Shown in pieces: positions 1 to 10,111 of a stretch of 64,000 nt of DNA. Positions within the stretch are counted from its first letter, which is position 1. Every line of letters starts with the position of its first letter. This DNA comes from Planctomycetota bacterium (lineage in GTDB: Bacteria; Planctomycetota; B15-G4; SIAN01). The notes beneath the pieces were generated by a model that had not been told where the DNA came from, made no database searches, and was given only the letters and a program-made list of their open reading frames with translations. Location: assembly GCA_028289345.1 (NCBI GenBank), contig JANQQL010000020.1:204264-268263 (forward strand), written 5' to 3'. Position numbers and translations under genes: made by a program.

Positions 1-1
1 C

Positions 2-1111
2 GAGCAGAGAAGCGTCCTTGTGGCCATCCGTGACGACCAAGAGCGGGGCGCCGCCATTCGAGCTCTCCGTCACTCGGGTTGGTTGGCTTCCGCCGCGAAC
101 GGACCGCAGGGAATCGAGCAGGCCTTGGACCGCTCCCCGACGAACGGTTTCCAGGCCTGTCTTCTGGATTGCTTCCTCATGGACGAACTTGCGGAGTCCA
201 CGATCGACAAGTTGCGCAGAAGCGTCACTCGGGTCAAGGTCGCCGTCCTCCCTTCTCCCCGCGAAACGGATTTGCTTCGGTGTGGGCAACTCGGTTTTGA
301 GGGAACCATTGCGCGTCCACTCACTCCGAGCCGACTCCAACACGGCCTGCACAGAACCCAAAGTTCCGCCCTTCGTGACCAGCAAGCCGCGGAATGTGCG
401 GACGGTCGGCTCGATCCCTCGGCGCGCATCTTGGTCGTCGACGACGTGAAAGACAACAGGAGTGTGGTCGAGGCGTTCCTACAGTCGACAAACCACCGCC
501 TGGATTTCGCAGACTCTGGCGAGCGAGCGCTCGAAAAGTTCCGCCCGGGCGCCTACGACATCGTACTTCTGGACATGCGGATGCCCGGTATCAGCGGACT
601 CGAAACGGCCCGCCGGATGAGGTTGTCGGAACGAGACAGCGATCACTCACCAGCAAGAATCATTGCGCTTACCGCGGACGCGTTCGAAGAGAACCACCGG
701 GAGAGCGCCGCCGCAGGTTGCGACCTACACCTTTCTAAGCCCATCCAGCGTCGGACGCTGCTTCGAGCCTTAGAGGACGCGAGCCCACGGCCGGAAGAAA
801 CGGTTGTCGAGGTCGAACCAGAGATCGCCGCGTTACTCCCGAGCTTCTTGAAGAACCGCGAGAAAGATGTGCGGCAGGCTCGACAAGCGCTGGGAAGCGA
901 CGACTTCGAGTCGGTCGAAACCCTGGGACACAACATCAAGGGAAATGGCAGCGTCTACGGCCTGCCCCTTCTCAGCCATCTCGGCCGTCAGCTAGAGGCC
1001 GCGGCGCAAAGTAGGAAAAGCGAACGAATCACGAGCTGCCTCAATCAGATCGCAGATCTCGTCAAACACACCATGGCAAACACCACGGGACCCACGGAGA
1101 CCAAACCATGA
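2..1111 (+). CDS. C-terminal part of a hybrid sensor/phosphorelay protein (REC-REC-Hpt), truncated by window edge
   Basis: The reading frame is open to the left edge, so this is the tail of a larger protein, probably a hybrid histidine kinase; a GTG at 20 is unlikely to be the true start. The first ~110 residues look like a degenerate receiver domain (RSVLVAIRDD at its start, no clear DD pair). A second receiver follows with all expected landmarks: ILVVDDVKDN, the phospho-acceptor in IVLLDMRMPG, IALTADAF and LSKPI. The last ~80 residues are an Hpt-like helical bundle with HNIKGNG, whose His would accept phosphate. The order REC-REC-Hpt is that of a multistep phosphorelay. The stop overlaps the start of the next gene (ATGA), so the following single-domain receiver is a likely partner. 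The kinase half is not visible here. Confidence 0.85.
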   Translation, partial: EQRSVLVAIRDDQERGAAIRALRHSGWLASAANGPQGIEQALDRSPTNGFQACLLDCFLMDELAESTIDKLRRSVTRVKVAVLPSPRETDLLRCGQLGFEGTIARPLTPSRLQHGLHRTQSSALRDQQAAECADGRLDPSARILVVDDVKDNRSVVEAFLQSTNHRLDFADSGERALEKFRPGAYDIVLLDMRMPGISGLETARRMRLSERDSDHSPARIIALTADAFEENHRESAAAGCDLHLSKPIQRRTLLRALEDASPRPEETVVEVEPEIAALLPSFLKNREKDVRQARQALGSDDFESVETLGHNIKGNGSVYGLPLLSHLGRQLEAAAQSRKSERITSCLNQIADLVKHTMANTTGPTETKP

Positions 1112-1494
1112 AGAAGATCCTACTCGTCGATGATGACAAAGACCTGTTGCGAGCCCTGGGAGCTCGGTTGAGGACCAGTGGGTACGAAGTCGCATTCGCG
1201 ACGGACGGAGTCTCCTGCATCAGTGCCGCCGTGAAGGAGTCCCCGTCATTGATTCTCTTGGACGTCGGACTCCCGGCGGGCGACGGCTACAAGTGCCTGG
1301 AGAAGCTCCAGGCGAACCTGCAACTCAATCACATCCCGGTCGTCATGCTGACGGGTCGCGAAGGGCCGGCCGTGCAAGAGCGGTGCATGCGCGAAGGAGC
1401 ACGGGGATTCCTCCAGAAGCCGGTTCGGAAGGAGGACCTTTTGGAAGTGATCGAAACGACTCTCGTTCAAAGCGAATCGAGTTGCGCGAGCTGA
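1108..1494 (+). CDS. Single-domain response regulator (CheY-like)
   Basis: A 128-residue stand-alone receiver domain with no output domain. The acidic pocket is D8-D10 (ILLVDDDKD), the phospho-acceptor is D52 (ILLDVGLPAGDG), the switch threonine lies in VVMLTGRE and the conserved lysine in LQKPV. Its ATG overlaps the TGA of the upstream REC-REC-Hpt protein by four bases, which implies translational coupling. The simplest reading is that the upstream Hpt domain phosphorylates it. The output target cannot be told from sequence. Confidence 0.9.
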   Translation: MKKILLVDDDKDLLRALGARLRTSGYEVAFATDGVSCISAAVKESPSLILLDVGLPAGDGYKCLEKLQANLQLNHIPVVMLTGREGPAVQERCMREGARGFLQKPVRKEDLLEVIETTLVQSESSCAS

Positions 1495-1495
1495 C

Positions 1496-1532
1496 AAAAA
1501 AGCACCCCGGCCGCGCGCGGGGCCGGGGTGCT
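1496..1532 (-). terminator. Rho-independent terminator for the minus-strand regulator gene
   Basis: A perfect 12-bp inverted repeat (AGCACCCCGGCC at 1501-1512, GGCCGGGGTGCT at 1521-1532) with an 8-nt loop. Read on the minus strand, the stem is followed at once by a run of T (AAAAAA on the plus strand, 1496-1501). It lies 35 bases past the stop of the minus-strand response regulator. There is no T-run on the plus-strand side, so it mainly serves the minus strand, although it sits between convergent genes. Confidence 0.85.
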
Positions 1533-1567
1533 GTGCGGGACGGGCAGGGCCACGGGTCAGGGTCTGT

Positions 1568-2026
1568 TCATTCGAGAATTCGACGAATGGCGCGCAGAAG
1601 TACTTTGTTCGAGAAGGGCTTTCGGAGCACCTCACGGATCCCCATCAACTCCGCCTTTTCTTCGACCAACGGGTCGGGATCGCCGGTCATGATCAGGGTC
1701 GGAGTGTTGCCGATCTCGGGGACCATGCGAAGCCGGTGGAGCAACTGGAAGCCTCCCATCGTCGGAAGGCGCAGGTCCAGCAAGATCACGTCAGGACGTT
1801 CGGTCACCACCTGCCCCAATCCATCCAGTCCGTCGAATGACTGGTGGACCCGAAAGTCGGCGCGACGAAGTCGAGCCGCCAGTACCCGATTGAGATCGAC
1901 TTCATCCTCGATCAAGAGGATCGACCCGTGGCGCTTCGCCCAGCCGGCGCGGCGAGGAACCGGTCGGCGAACAGCAGAAGTCAGCTCTTGGGAGCTTTGG
2001 AGAGCGGGCATCGCGGTGACAGTCAT
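1568..2026 (-). CDS. Single-domain response regulator with N-terminal extension
   Basis: A 152-residue protein with a ~34-residue poorly conserved N-terminus followed by a receiver domain: ILLIEDEVD (acidic pocket), the phospho-acceptor D84 in VILLDLRLPTMGG, TLIMTGD and LRKPF. No DNA-binding or enzymatic output is present. I chose the ATG at 2026 because GGAG lies six bases upstream; an in-frame start at 2092 is possible but adds residues without domain character. It is convergent with the preceding receiver gene and ends just before a strong terminator. It lies downstream of the kinase gene at 2324-3565 on the same strand, so that kinase may be its partner. Confidence 0.88.
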   Translation of the reverse strand: MTVTAMPALQSSQELTSAVRRPVPRRAGWAKRHGSILLIEDEVDLNRVLAARLRRADFRVHQSFDGLDGLGQVVTERPDVILLDLRLPTMGGFQLLHRLRMVPEIGNTPTLIMTGDPDPLVEEKAELMGIREVLRKPFSNKVLLRAIRRILE

Positions 2027-2323
2027 AGTTGGCTCCAGATTTTCCCCGAGACCTTGCAGCTGGTTTGCAAGCCAAGGATCCCATTCGAACACTGGTTGTT
2101 TCGATCATGGCAAGCATCAACTGAATCGCGGATCGCGCAATCCCACGCAGAGGATGTTTCCAATGAGGGAACCCCGCCGCCTCAACCGCACAATCCCTCA
2201 ATGCGCTTGAACGATTCAGACCCCATGGAAACTTGCGGGCCAAGAGTCACGCCCATCGCGTCTCGACAGGTTGCGCTGATCTCGCGAGCGCACGGTTGGA
2301 ACTGTCCCACCCATCGCGCATGC
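2027..2323. other. Intergenic gap between two minus-strand signalling genes
   Basis: About 300 bases between the receiver gene start and the kinase stop. Open frames here on either strand lack recognisable domains. The gap is long enough to hold an independent promoter for the receiver gene, but I cannot point to one. Confidence 0.4.
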
Positions 2324-3565
2324 TCAATGGCTGGGTGCGCAGCTCCGATCGACGGAGGACTCGGAATCCACTCCCGCGACCACGTTTGCCATCGGAAGGG
2401 TCAGCTTCACTCGAGTCCCCCCTCCGTCATTCGATTCCAGCCAGATCTTCCCTTGGTGGGCCCGGGCAATGCGCCGACACAAGGAAAGCCCGATGCCATC
2501 TCCGGGAGTCTCTCGTTGATGGTGGAGCCGGCTCGCGATCCGAAACACGCGTTCGCGATTCCTTGCCTCGATCCCGATTCCGTTGTCGGCCACCGAGAAG
2601 ACTGCGTCGACGGAACTCGGAACCGCCGTCACCTGCACCACAGGAGCATCCGTTCCCCGGAATCGAACGGCGTTGTCGAAAAGCTGACGGAACAACTCTT
2701 CGAAACGTGATTCGTGACCAAGCACCAACGGCAGGTCATGGATGTGAATTCGCAATCCCAAATCCTGCCACTGCGATTCCACCTCTCCAGCAAGGCGCCT
2801 CAACAAGACCGCGATGTCCACCGGCACCGCACGGGGAGACTGACCGGAAACCTTGGCCAGCTGACTCATGCCCTTGCCAAGCGAAACGACTCGGTTCGCG
2901 ATCCGAGAAATGCGCCCTAGGGTTTCCAGCATCTCGCTCGCGGGAGGCTCTCGGCCCTCCTGGGTCACCAGCTCCACGTATTTCTGGATGTGTGAGACCG
3001 GGACTCGAATGTCGTGGGAAATCGAGGCCCCCAACTCCTGGAGGAATTCGCGCAGATCCTGAAGTCGAGATTCTTCGACGAGGCGCTCTTTATCCGAGAT
3101 CTCGGTTCGCAGGCGCTCAGCGGCCAGGCGTCCGAGTCCTTGCAGCAGTGACCCCTGACTCGAATCGGGTTCGAATCCTCCTCGTCCCATGACGGCCAGC
3201 CATCCCGCTCTGGAGCCCTCGCTCCAAGCAGTCCAATGGCAGCAAGAGAAACCGAGGGACGTCGCCATCTCAGGAAAAACCTTCAAGAACTCTTCCGGTT
3301 CGAGAGACCCCAATTCGCCGGAATCCATGGCAGGAAGCGGTCGCGTGAGCCAATGAGCCCAACACTCGAACTGTTGTCCCCCGGCGGCGGCGCGGAGACG
3401 ATCTCCTGACACGAGCTGCTCGCCAATGAAGGCGAGTCGTCCTTCCCACGATCCGCTAGCAAGCTCTGCGATCTCGCGCAATGCGCCGGAAGCAGCCCCT
3501 TGATCTGCCGAGAGATCGTTCCCGAGTGACTGGCTGTGGTCCAAACTGTTCCCTCCCGTCGTCAT
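2324..3565 (-). CDS. Soluble sensor histidine kinase
   Basis: A 413-residue histidine kinase with no signal peptide or membrane segment. Residues ~1-155 form an N-terminal sensory region, GAF-like in length but with no motif I can assign. The dimerisation and phospho-acceptor segment has H184 in SISHDIRVPV. The ATPase domain shows an N-box (LFDNAVRF), a G1 box (DNGIGI) and a G2 box (GDGIGLSLCRRI). It should phosphorylate a receiver in trans, since it has no receiver of its own; the minus-strand receiver downstream is the nearest candidate. A small hairpin (CGGGCG-AAT-CGCCCG, 3569-3583) lies directly before its start codon. It is divergent from the CheB-CheR fusion. Confidence 0.9.
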   Translation of the reverse strand: MTTGGNSLDHSQSLGNDLSADQGAASGALREIAELASGSWEGRLAFIGEQLVSGDRLRAAAGGQQFECWAHWLTRPLPAMDSGELGSLEPEEFLKVFPEMATSLGFSCCHWTAWSEGSRAGWLAVMGRGGFEPDSSQGSLLQGLGRLAAERLRTEISDKERLVEESRLQDLREFLQELGASISHDIRVPVSHIQKYVELVTQEGREPPASEMLETLGRISRIANRVVSLGKGMSQLAKVSGQSPRAVPVDIAVLLRRLAGEVESQWQDLGLRIHIHDLPLVLGHESRFEELFRQLFDNAVRFRGTDAPVVQVTAVPSSVDAVFSVADNGIGIEARNRERVFRIASRLHHQRETPGDGIGLSLCRRIARAHQGKIWLESNDGGGTRVKLTLPMANVVAGVDSESSVDRSCAPSH

Positions 3566-3744
3566 ATTCGGGCGAATCGCCCGGACCTGTCAAGTCGGAC
3601 ACCGAGGGTTTTCCCTAATCGTCAATTCCTCCACTAGCCGTCACCCGCAGATTCCCAACGCTGTGCAATTGCAACCTCTTCGGTAGTTCGACAGTGGGTA
3701 CCATCAAGAAGGATGTGCGGTCCATACTTCGGTGGAGGGGAACG

Positions 3745-6700
3745 ATGGCGACACAGGGCGATTTCAACGAAGTCCACCACGACAACGACTCGAGACAGTT
3801 GATCGGACCTGCGGAATCCAAACCGCAATTACGGTTCGTCGTCTGTGTGGGCGCGTCGGCTGGGGGCCTGGAAGCGCTGGAGAATTTCTTTAGCGGAATG
3901 GGCAACCAAACGTCCTGCGCATTCGTGGTCGTGGTCCACTTGTCTCCGGACTTCAAGAGCCTGATGCCCGAACTCCTGGCCAAGTGCACCTCGATGAAGG
4001 TGGCTGCCGCAACCCAGGGAACCGTGCTGGAGCCCGACTGCATCTACGTCATTCCGCCGAAGAAAAACCTGGTTCTCGAAGATGGCAAGCTGGTTCTGCT
4101 CGATCGAGACCGAGAGCCTGGCCACGCGATCAATCTGCCCATTGACATCTTCCTAAAGTCCCTGGCCCAAGACGCGGGGGAACGCGCCGTCGCCGCCATC
4201 CTTTCCGGGAGCGGAAGTGACGGATCCCGAGGGGTCCGCGCGGTGAAAGAGGCCGGCGGACTGGTGCTCGTGGAGGATCCGAACTCGGCTAAGTTCGACG
4301 GGATGCCGCGCAGCGCCCTGGCTACCGGCATGTGTGACCACTCCGGCACTCCCGACGTGCTTGGCCGGAGGCTCATCGAGATCGTCGGTCGATCCACGTT
4401 CCCGATGGTGGCGGATAGCGAAGAGTACGAGGCAGACGAAGTGCTGTCCTCTCTCCTTGGGCTGTTGAAACGCAAGCCCGGCATCGACCTGTCCTACTAC
4501 AAGAAATCGATGGTCGGAAGGCGAGTCCGACGACGAATGACCATTCACGGCATCGCGAACTTGGAGTCGTACCATCATCGACTCGAGTCCGACGCCGACG
4601 AACTCCACTCCCTGAAACAGGACCTCCTGATTGGCGTCACCAGTTTCTTTCGAGATACGGAAGCATTCGAGATCCTCAACAAGTCGGTCATTTCTCAGTT
4701 GTTGCTCCGCCCCCAAACCGATGACCAGATTCGAATCTGGGTTCCGTCTTGCTCGTCCGGCGAAGAGGTCTACTCGATCGCCATGCTTCTGAGTGACGCC
4801 ATGGCAGCCATGGGGAAACAACGCGACATCAAGATATTTGCAACCGACGTCGACGAGGACGCCCTCCAGAAAGCGAGCCGAGCCACCTACCTGGTCAGCC
4901 AGATGGTCGACGTCCCTCCGCCTCTGGCCAACCGATATCTCGAAAAGCACGGTGATCTGTGCCACGTGATTCACCCCTTGCGGGAAATGGTGATCTTCGC
5001 CCGTCACAACCTGGTGAAAGATGCCCCGTTCACCCGCATGGACTTGGTGAGCTGCCGCAATTTCCTGATCTACCTGGAACCAGACGTTCAGGAGCAGGTC
5101 CTGGCCTCCCTTCACTTCTCACTGAACAAGGGTGGATCCTTGTTCCTCGGCTCGGCCGAGTCGACGGCCTTCTTGGAGACCGAATTCGACCCCATTGACT
5201 CCAAGGCCAAGCTCTATCGCAAGATCCGAACCTACACTCACCCCGCGGCACGACGGCGGTCCGGGCTCCTCGATCCCATTGCGATCGTTCCGGACACCAC
5301 CCAGCGCCTGCGCAATCGACAGACGTCGGAATCGGTTCACGTGCTGCGCACCGTGATCGAGCAACTTTTGGACTCGGACTCCAACAGTTGTGCGCTCCTG
5401 AGCCACGAGGGTGCGGTGCTGGAGGTCATCGGCGACCCCCTCGGCGTCTTCTCGCTTCCCAAGGGGCGCCCGACCGCTGACATCCTGAAGCTGGTTTCCA
5501 AGGAAGTCTCCATCGCAATCACGACCGGGCTGCACCGGCTTCGCAAGGGCGAGCCACGTGCCACGTTTGCGGTGGATGTGGGAGCAGGGGACAAGCTCCA
5601 GCGCCTCACGATCGAGCTACGCTCGATGCAAGAGTCAAAGAAAGAGGCCGCATCCATCGTCTTCCTAGCGCGCCTTCGGCAACAATCTGGCGAAGAGCCC
5701 GTGGTCGAACCGATCGACGTATCGGAGACCACCTCGGAGCGCCTTCACAACCTGGAAATGGAACTCACACAAACCAAAGAGAGCCTCCAGGCGACGATCG
5801 AAGAACTCCAGAGCACCAATGAAGAACAGCAATCCACCAACGAGGAGCTGGTGGCTTCCAACGAAGAGTTGCAAAGCACCAACGAAGAACTCCACTCGGT
5901 GAATGAGGAACTCTACACAGTCAACGCCGAGTACCAGAAGAAGAACCAGGAACTCTCCGTCATGACCGCCGACCTGGACAACCTGTTGCGGTCCAGCGAC
6001 ATCGGCACACTCTTCCTCGACAGCCATCTACGGGTCCGAAAATTCACTCCGGCTGTTTGTCGAGTCGTGCAACTCCTGGATCACGACATTGGTCGTTCCA
6101 TCAGCCATTTCACCCATCAACTCGCTGACGACTTCGTTGACGATGTCACCACAGTGATCGAGAATGGTTCCCGCATTGAAAAAGAAGTCCGCGACAAGTC
6201 CGGTCGCTGGCTCCTCATGCGCATCTCTCCTTACACCTCCGAGGCGGGCGGAGACGAAGGCGCCGTGATCACCTTCATCGACATCACCAAAGTGAAGAAC
6301 ATGGAGGAGTTGACGCGCACGGTGAACGAGCAGCTCGAAGCGGCTAATCAGAAGCTCACCGACCAGAGCGTCGAACTCGAAGACCTGTTTTCCATCACCG
6401 CCCACGACCTGAAGCGCCCCGTTGTAGCAATGAATGGCCTTCTCAAAATGGGCATTTCCAAACTTCCCGACAAAGAGGGAACGGCGCTGTTTCAGTCGGC
6501 CTTGAAAGAGTGCGAGAAGATGGGCCGGCTCCTGACCGATCTCAGCAACGTTTGCGGAATCACCAAGGCGGAAACACCGGAAGAAGAAATCGATCTCCAA
6601 CCGTGGCTCGAGGAGCTCATCAGCGAGTTCGACGAAGCATCCTCGGCCCGGAACATCAAGATCCACTCGACCTGCGATTCCCGCGTGATTCGCGTCCAGC

Positions 6701-7410
6701 GCTCGGCACTGGAACAAGCGGTGCGCAACCTGATCGAGAATGCCATACTCTATGGGTCTTCCCACTCGGAGCCGCGCATCGACGTCTCCTGTCAGGTCGA
6801 CCGAGGCACCATTCGCCTGTCTGTATCCGACAATGGCAACGGGATTGCCCCGGAGCACCATTCGCGGGTCTTTGAACTATTTCGCCGTCTGGAACCCGAC
6901 ACCTGCGATGGCTCCGGTGTCGGGCTGGTGGCTGCCCGTCGGATGTTGGCCAAGGTTGGTGGACGGTTGGACCTGGAATCGAGCCGGGGACGAGGAGCGA
7001 AGTTCACCGTGACACTTGCGACCAACAGCCCGCAGCAACCGGTCATGAACATCCTCTTGGTCGAAGACAATTCCATCGACGCTGAAGCCGTGGAACGCTA
7101 CCTGCCCAAGAGCTGCAAGCTGACCTGGGCAAAGACACTGGAGGAAGCTCGCGAGTTGGTGGACAAGGAAGTCTTCAACGCCATTCTTCTCGACCTCTCC
7201 CTTAGTGATGGTCACGGGCTTGAGCTTGTGACTCACCTTCGCACGAAGCGGCTGAGTGACGTGCCGGTGATCGTCCTCAGTGGCCACAGCCAAGGCGTCA
7301 GCGAAGACGCTCTTCGAACCAGTACGAACGGTTACCTCAACAAGTCGAACTTGAGTTCCAAGTCCCTGGAAGGCGTGATCGAGAAGGCACGCGGAATGGC
7401 CGCCCTGTGA
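3745..7410 (+). CDS. CheB-CheR-PAS-histidine kinase-receiver fusion protein
   Basis: A 1,221-residue cytoplasmic signalling fusion. Residues ~30-215 are a CheB methylesterase domain with S38 in GASAGG, a downstream VVHLSPD histidine and an aspartate in SGSGSDGS. CheR methyltransferase follows at ~230-480 (SFFRDTEAF, then [13 protein letters not shown] for SAM binding). Next is a coiled coil (~650-745) of repeated [12 protein letters not shown] heptads, a PAS-like domain, a kinase core with H887 in TAHDLKRP and ATPase boxes DNGNGI and GSGVGL, and a C-terminal receiver with D1150 in [11 protein letters not shown]. The ATG at 3745 is preferred because GGAGGGG ends four bases upstream; a GTG at 3694 is the alternative. 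No chemoreceptor, CheA or CheW is nearby. The next receiver gene overlaps its stop. Confidence 0.93.
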   Translation: MATQGDFNEVHHDNDSRQLIGPAESKPQLRFVVCVGASAGGLEALENFFSGMGNQTSCAFVVVVHLSPDFKSLMPELLAKCTSMKVAAATQGTVLEPDCIYVIPPKKNLVLEDGKLVLLDRDREPGHAINLPIDIFLKSLAQDAGERAVAAILSGSGSDGSRGVRAVKEAGGLVLVEDPNSAKFDGMPRSALATGMCDHSGTPDVLGRRLIEIVGRSTFPMVADSEEYEADEVLSSLLGLLKRKPGIDLSYYKKSMVGRRVRRRMTIHGIANLESYHHRLESDADELHSLKQDLLIGVTSFFRDTEAFEILNKSVISQLLLRPQTDDQIRIWVPSCSSGEEVYSIAMLLSDAMAAMGKQRDIKIFATDVDEDALQKASRATYLVSQMVDVPPPLANRYLEKHGDLCHVIHPLREMVIFARHNLVKDAPFTRMDLVSCRNFLIYLEPDVQEQVLASLHFSLNKGGSLFLGSAESTAFLETEFDPIDSKAKLYRKIRTYTHPAARRRSGLLDPIAIVPDTTQRLRNRQTSESVHVLRTVIEQLLDSDSNSCALLSHEGAVLEVIGDPLGVFSLPKGRPTADILKLVSKEVSIAITTGLHRLRKGEPRATFAVDVGAGDKLQRLTIELRSMQESKKEAASIVFLARLRQQSGEEPVVEPIDVSETTSERLHNLEMELTQTKESLQATIEELQSTNEEQQSTNEELVASNEELQSTNEELHSVNEELYTVNAEYQKKNQELSVMTADLDNLLRSSDIGTLFLDSHLRVRKFTPAVCRVVQLLDHDIGRSISHFTHQLADDFVDDVTTVIENGSRIEKEVRDKSGRWLLMRISPYTSEAGGDEGAVITFIDITKVKNMEELTRTVNEQLEAANQKLTDQSVELEDLFSITAHDLKRPVVAMNGLLKMGISKLPDKEGTALFQSALKECEKMGRLLTDLSNVCGITKAETPEEEIDLQPWLEELISEFDEASSARNIKIHSTCDSRVIRVQRSALEQAVRNLIENAILYGSSHSEPRIDVSCQVDRGTIRLSVSDNGNGIAPEHHSRVFELFRRLEPDTCDGSGVGLVAARRMLAKVGGRLDLESSRGRGAKFTVTLATNSPQQPVMNILLVEDNSIDAEAVERYLPKSCKLTWAKTLEEARELVDKEVFNAILLDLSLSDGHGLELVTHLRTKRLSDVPVIVLSGHSQGVSEDALRTSTNGYLNKSNLSSKSLEGVIEKARGMAAL

Positions 7411-7868
7411 CAGCCCCGACTCCCGTCATCCTGCTCCTAGTGGACGATGATGACTCGTTCGCGTTGATCATCAAGGAAGCCTTGAACCTTCAAGTGGGCC
7501 TCCGCGAAGGCTACTCCCTCCACTGGGTCAACGATGGAGACCTTGCCCTCCAGTACGTGCGGGGAGAGGGCCCCTACGCGGACCGTACCAAGAGTCCCAT
7601 GCCCGACATCATCCTGTTGGATCATCGCATGCCGCGAATGGATGGGAGGGACGTTCTGGTGGAGCTCAAGAAGGACCCGGCAACAAGTTCGATTCCGACC
7701 TGCCTCCTGAGCACTTCGAGCCAGCAGTCCCTGCTTCGCGACTGCTACCAGCTCGGAGCGACGATCTGCATGGAGAAGCCCATGGACATGGATGAGCTCA
7801 CTCGAAAACTCGAGGTATTTCTACGCTTTTGGCAAGAGGTCGCGGTCCTTCCATCTTCAGACGATTAG
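7407..7868 (+). CDS. Rcp1-type single-domain response regulator
   Basis: A 153-residue receiver-only protein starting at a GTG that overlaps the stop of the CheB-CheR fusion (GTGA), so the two are co-translated. Landmarks are LLLVDDDDS, a long beta2-alpha2 region, phospho-acceptor D72 in IILLDHRMPRMDG, CLLSTSS and MEKPMD. The extended loop before the DHRMPRMDG segment is typical of the Rcp1 group that partners phytochrome-like and other soluble kinases. The fused kinase upstream is the obvious phosphodonor. Confidence 0.9.
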   Translation: MTAPTPVILLLVDDDDSFALIIKEALNLQVGLREGYSLHWVNDGDLALQYVRGEGPYADRTKSPMPDIILLDHRMPRMDGRDVLVELKKDPATSSIPTCLLSTSSQQSLLRDCYQLGATICMEKPMDMDELTRKLEVFLRFWQEVAVLPSSDD

Positions 7869-7894
7869 TCCAAGATCACCCGGTGCGAAACTCA

Positions 7895-8686
7895 ATGGTC
7901 GCGCAACTCAACCGCTCTCGGCTCGCCGCCTCGCTTGCTCTCGTCTCACTCACCAGCTGCGTGTTTCCGTCCGGAGAACAAGCGCCGGCCACCCCTCAGC
8001 GCCCCACCCTGTCCTCCGACACCAACACGACCGCCCAGGGCACAGTCGAGCTGGAAGCCGGCGGAGTGATCGATCCGGCGGACTTCCTGGAGATCCCCAC
8101 CACCCTGAAATTCGGGGTTGGCCCTCGCACCGAACTCTTCACCAACTGGTCTCCCTACGTCAAACAGGACCAACCCGGAACCGACGCTCGCGGTCAAAGC
8201 GACCTGGACGTGGGATTTCGCCACCGATTCTTGAAAGAATCCGAAGCTTTCCCTTCCGCGGCCGTGCAAATCACCACCAAGATTCCGACTGGCAGTACCC
8301 GAGAAGGACTGAGTAGCGGAGAAGTCGACTTCTTCGCGGCCGGCATCCTTTCCAAGGCCATGGGCAACGCTTCGGTCACGGCGTTCTATGAGCTGGGAAT
8401 GTTGGGAGAGGCCAATGGTCCAGACACGGACGTGCAGCACTCCCTGGCGCTCGCCGGCTCTTACCCGCTTCTGGAAGACCTGAGTGGTTTCGCCGAGCTG
8501 GCCGGCGTGTTCATTCACGAGCAGCGGTTCCAATCGGTCTTTAGTACCGTCGGCGTCGCCTACCCCTTGAACCCCGGCACCGTGTTCGATGTCGCCACGG
8601 TCATCGGCTGGAGTGACGACGCGCCGGACTTTCAACTCGTCTTTGGGGCAACCGTGAACTTCGGTCAGCTGTTCGTCGACCCCTAA
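7895..8686 (+). CDS. Outer-membrane transporter-like lipoprotein (phenol-degradation MetA-type barrel)
   Basis: A 263-residue exported protein. The ATG at 7895 gives a classic signal (NRSRLAASLALVSLTSC) with a lipobox ending LTSC. The mature part shows alternating hydrophobic/polar beta-strands (VELEAGGVIDP, LKFGVGPRTELF, SDLDVGFRHRF, VQITTKIPTGS) and ends in aromatic strands, resembling the family of predicted outer-membrane transporters related to the MetA barrel of phenol-degradation operons. A lipobox on a barrel is unusual, so it may be an anchored barrel or a false lipobox. It starts 26 bases after the receiver gene and may be read from the same transcript. The substrate is unknown. Confidence 0.7.
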   Translation: MVAQLNRSRLAASLALVSLTSCVFPSGEQAPATPQRPTLSSDTNTTAQGTVELEAGGVIDPADFLEIPTTLKFGVGPRTELFTNWSPYVKQDQPGTDARGQSDLDVGFRHRFLKESEAFPSAAVQITTKIPTGSTREGLSSGEVDFFAAGILSKAMGNASVTAFYELGMLGEANGPDTDVQHSLALAGSYPLLEDLSGFAELAGVFIHEQRFQSVFSTVGVAYPLNPGTVFDVATVIGWSDDAPDFQLVFGATVNFGQLFVDP

Positions 8687-8905
8687 CTCCTGGCTTGGGC
8701 GAGCAACGAGTCCTGACTCATTCGACTCGCCCTCACCCACTGGTAGCAACCAAGGACACAAAGCTGGCTCGAGCTGCTCCGGATCTGCATGATCAGGCCG
8801 GTGCAAGAGCCACGATCGAGTCCCTGGCGATCTGCTCGACCCGAAGGAGATCGAGATGCCCCCCACAACTCGTCCGCGAATCCGGTGGTCCATGGGGGGA
8901 GCCCG

Positions 8906-9979
8906 ATGAGCCTGTTCCACCGGTCCTTCACGAAGGCCGGAGCCCCTCCTGGCGTGATGGCCCGCCCCGCGGACTCTCCGCCGCCGAAGATCACCGCCCT
9001 GGAATTCAATGCCAAGGCTCTCCAGGAGCAAGAGTGCCAGTCGATGGCCGAGGTTCCGGCGCTGTTCGATGAGGGTTTCGTCACCTGGGTCGACGTCCAA
9101 GGGTTGGGCAACGGGCAAGTGGTGCAGGAGTTCGCGGATCTTCTGGGAATCCATCCCCTCGCCGCATCCGACGTCGTCAATGTGGGCCAACGTCCGAAGG
9201 TCGAGCGCTACGAAGAACATCTCTTCGTCGTTCTGCGCATGGCCCTCCTGGACCCCGACCAGCGACTCCGATGGGAACAGGTCAGCATGTTCTTGGGTCG
9301 CGATTACGTCCTGACGTTTCAGGAGTCCTATGGCGACTGCCTCGAGCCCCTCCGCACACGCATCCGCAACGGCCGCAAGAGAATCCGTAGCAGCGGTGCG
9401 GACTATCTCGCCTGCACCATCATTGACGCCATCGTCGACGGCTTCTTTCCGGTCTTGGAGCGCTACGGTGACCTCTTGGAAGATCTCGAGCACCGCATCT
9501 TGCAAACGCAAGACCGCCACGTCCTCCAAGACCTCTATCTCACCAAGCGTGACCTCGCCGGCTTCCGGCGCGCCACTTGGCCGCTTCGCGATGCGTTGTC
9601 TCAGCTTCTCCGTGACGACGAGGCCCCGCTCACGGACATGTCTCGATTGCACCTTCGAGACGTGGCTGACCACACGATGCAAGTCGTGGAAGTCAACGAG
9701 AGCTATCGAGAGCTCTCAGCCAGCCTGGTCGACGTTCATTTGTCGATCATCGGTCAGCGAACCAACGAAGTGATGCGAGTCCTCACCGTGGTTTCTGCCA
9801 TCTTCATCCCCATGACGTTCGTGGCGGGAATCTACGGAATGAACTTTGATACGAACGCTCCCGGAAACTTGCCGGAACTGACTTGGCCCTATGGCTACGT
9901 GTACTTCTGGCTGGTGTGTGCCGCGATGGCGGTCAGTTTGCTACTGCTGTTCCGAAGGCTCGGATGGCTGCGTCATTGA
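8906..9979 (+). CDS. corA: CorA-family divalent metal ion channel
   Basis: A 357-residue CorA-type Mg2+/Co2+ channel. The N-terminal cytoplasmic alpha/beta domain (VTWVDVQGLGN, LGIHPLAASDV, RPKVERYEEHLFVVLRM) is followed by the long stalk helix. Two C-terminal membrane helices flank the signature YGMNF near residue 311, the GMN selectivity motif. The ATG at 8906 is supported by GGGGGGAG four bases before it; an upstream in-frame ATG at 8789 gives a non-conserved leader. It stands alone with a 219-base gap before it. Confidence 0.95.
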   Translation: MSLFHRSFTKAGAPPGVMARPADSPPPKITALEFNAKALQEQECQSMAEVPALFDEGFVTWVDVQGLGNGQVVQEFADLLGIHPLAASDVVNVGQRPKVERYEEHLFVVLRMALLDPDQRLRWEQVSMFLGRDYVLTFQESYGDCLEPLRTRIRNGRKRIRSSGADYLACTIIDAIVDGFFPVLERYGDLLEDLEHRILQTQDRHVLQDLYLTKRDLAGFRRATWPLRDALSQLLRDDEAPLTDMSRLHLRDVADHTMQVVEVNESYRELSASLVDVHLSIIGQRTNEVMRVLTVVSAIFIPMTFVAGIYGMNFDTNAPGNLPELTWPYGYVYFWLVCAAMAVSLLLLFRRLGWLRH

Positions 9980-10111
9980 GGAAAGCAGCCTCTCGAGCGC
10001 CAAGTCAGCGATGAAGAGCAGACTCTCGCATCGCACCAGCAACAGAACTCCGTATCATCCAACTCCCATGGATCGACGCGCTGGCCAACCAGCTGGGGAG
10101 CACTCCTTGCG

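Noticed and set aside
7946..9682. 578-residue minus-strand open frame
   Set aside because: It is antisense to the outer-membrane lipoprotein and CorA genes, which have clear family motifs. The minus-strand translation has none.
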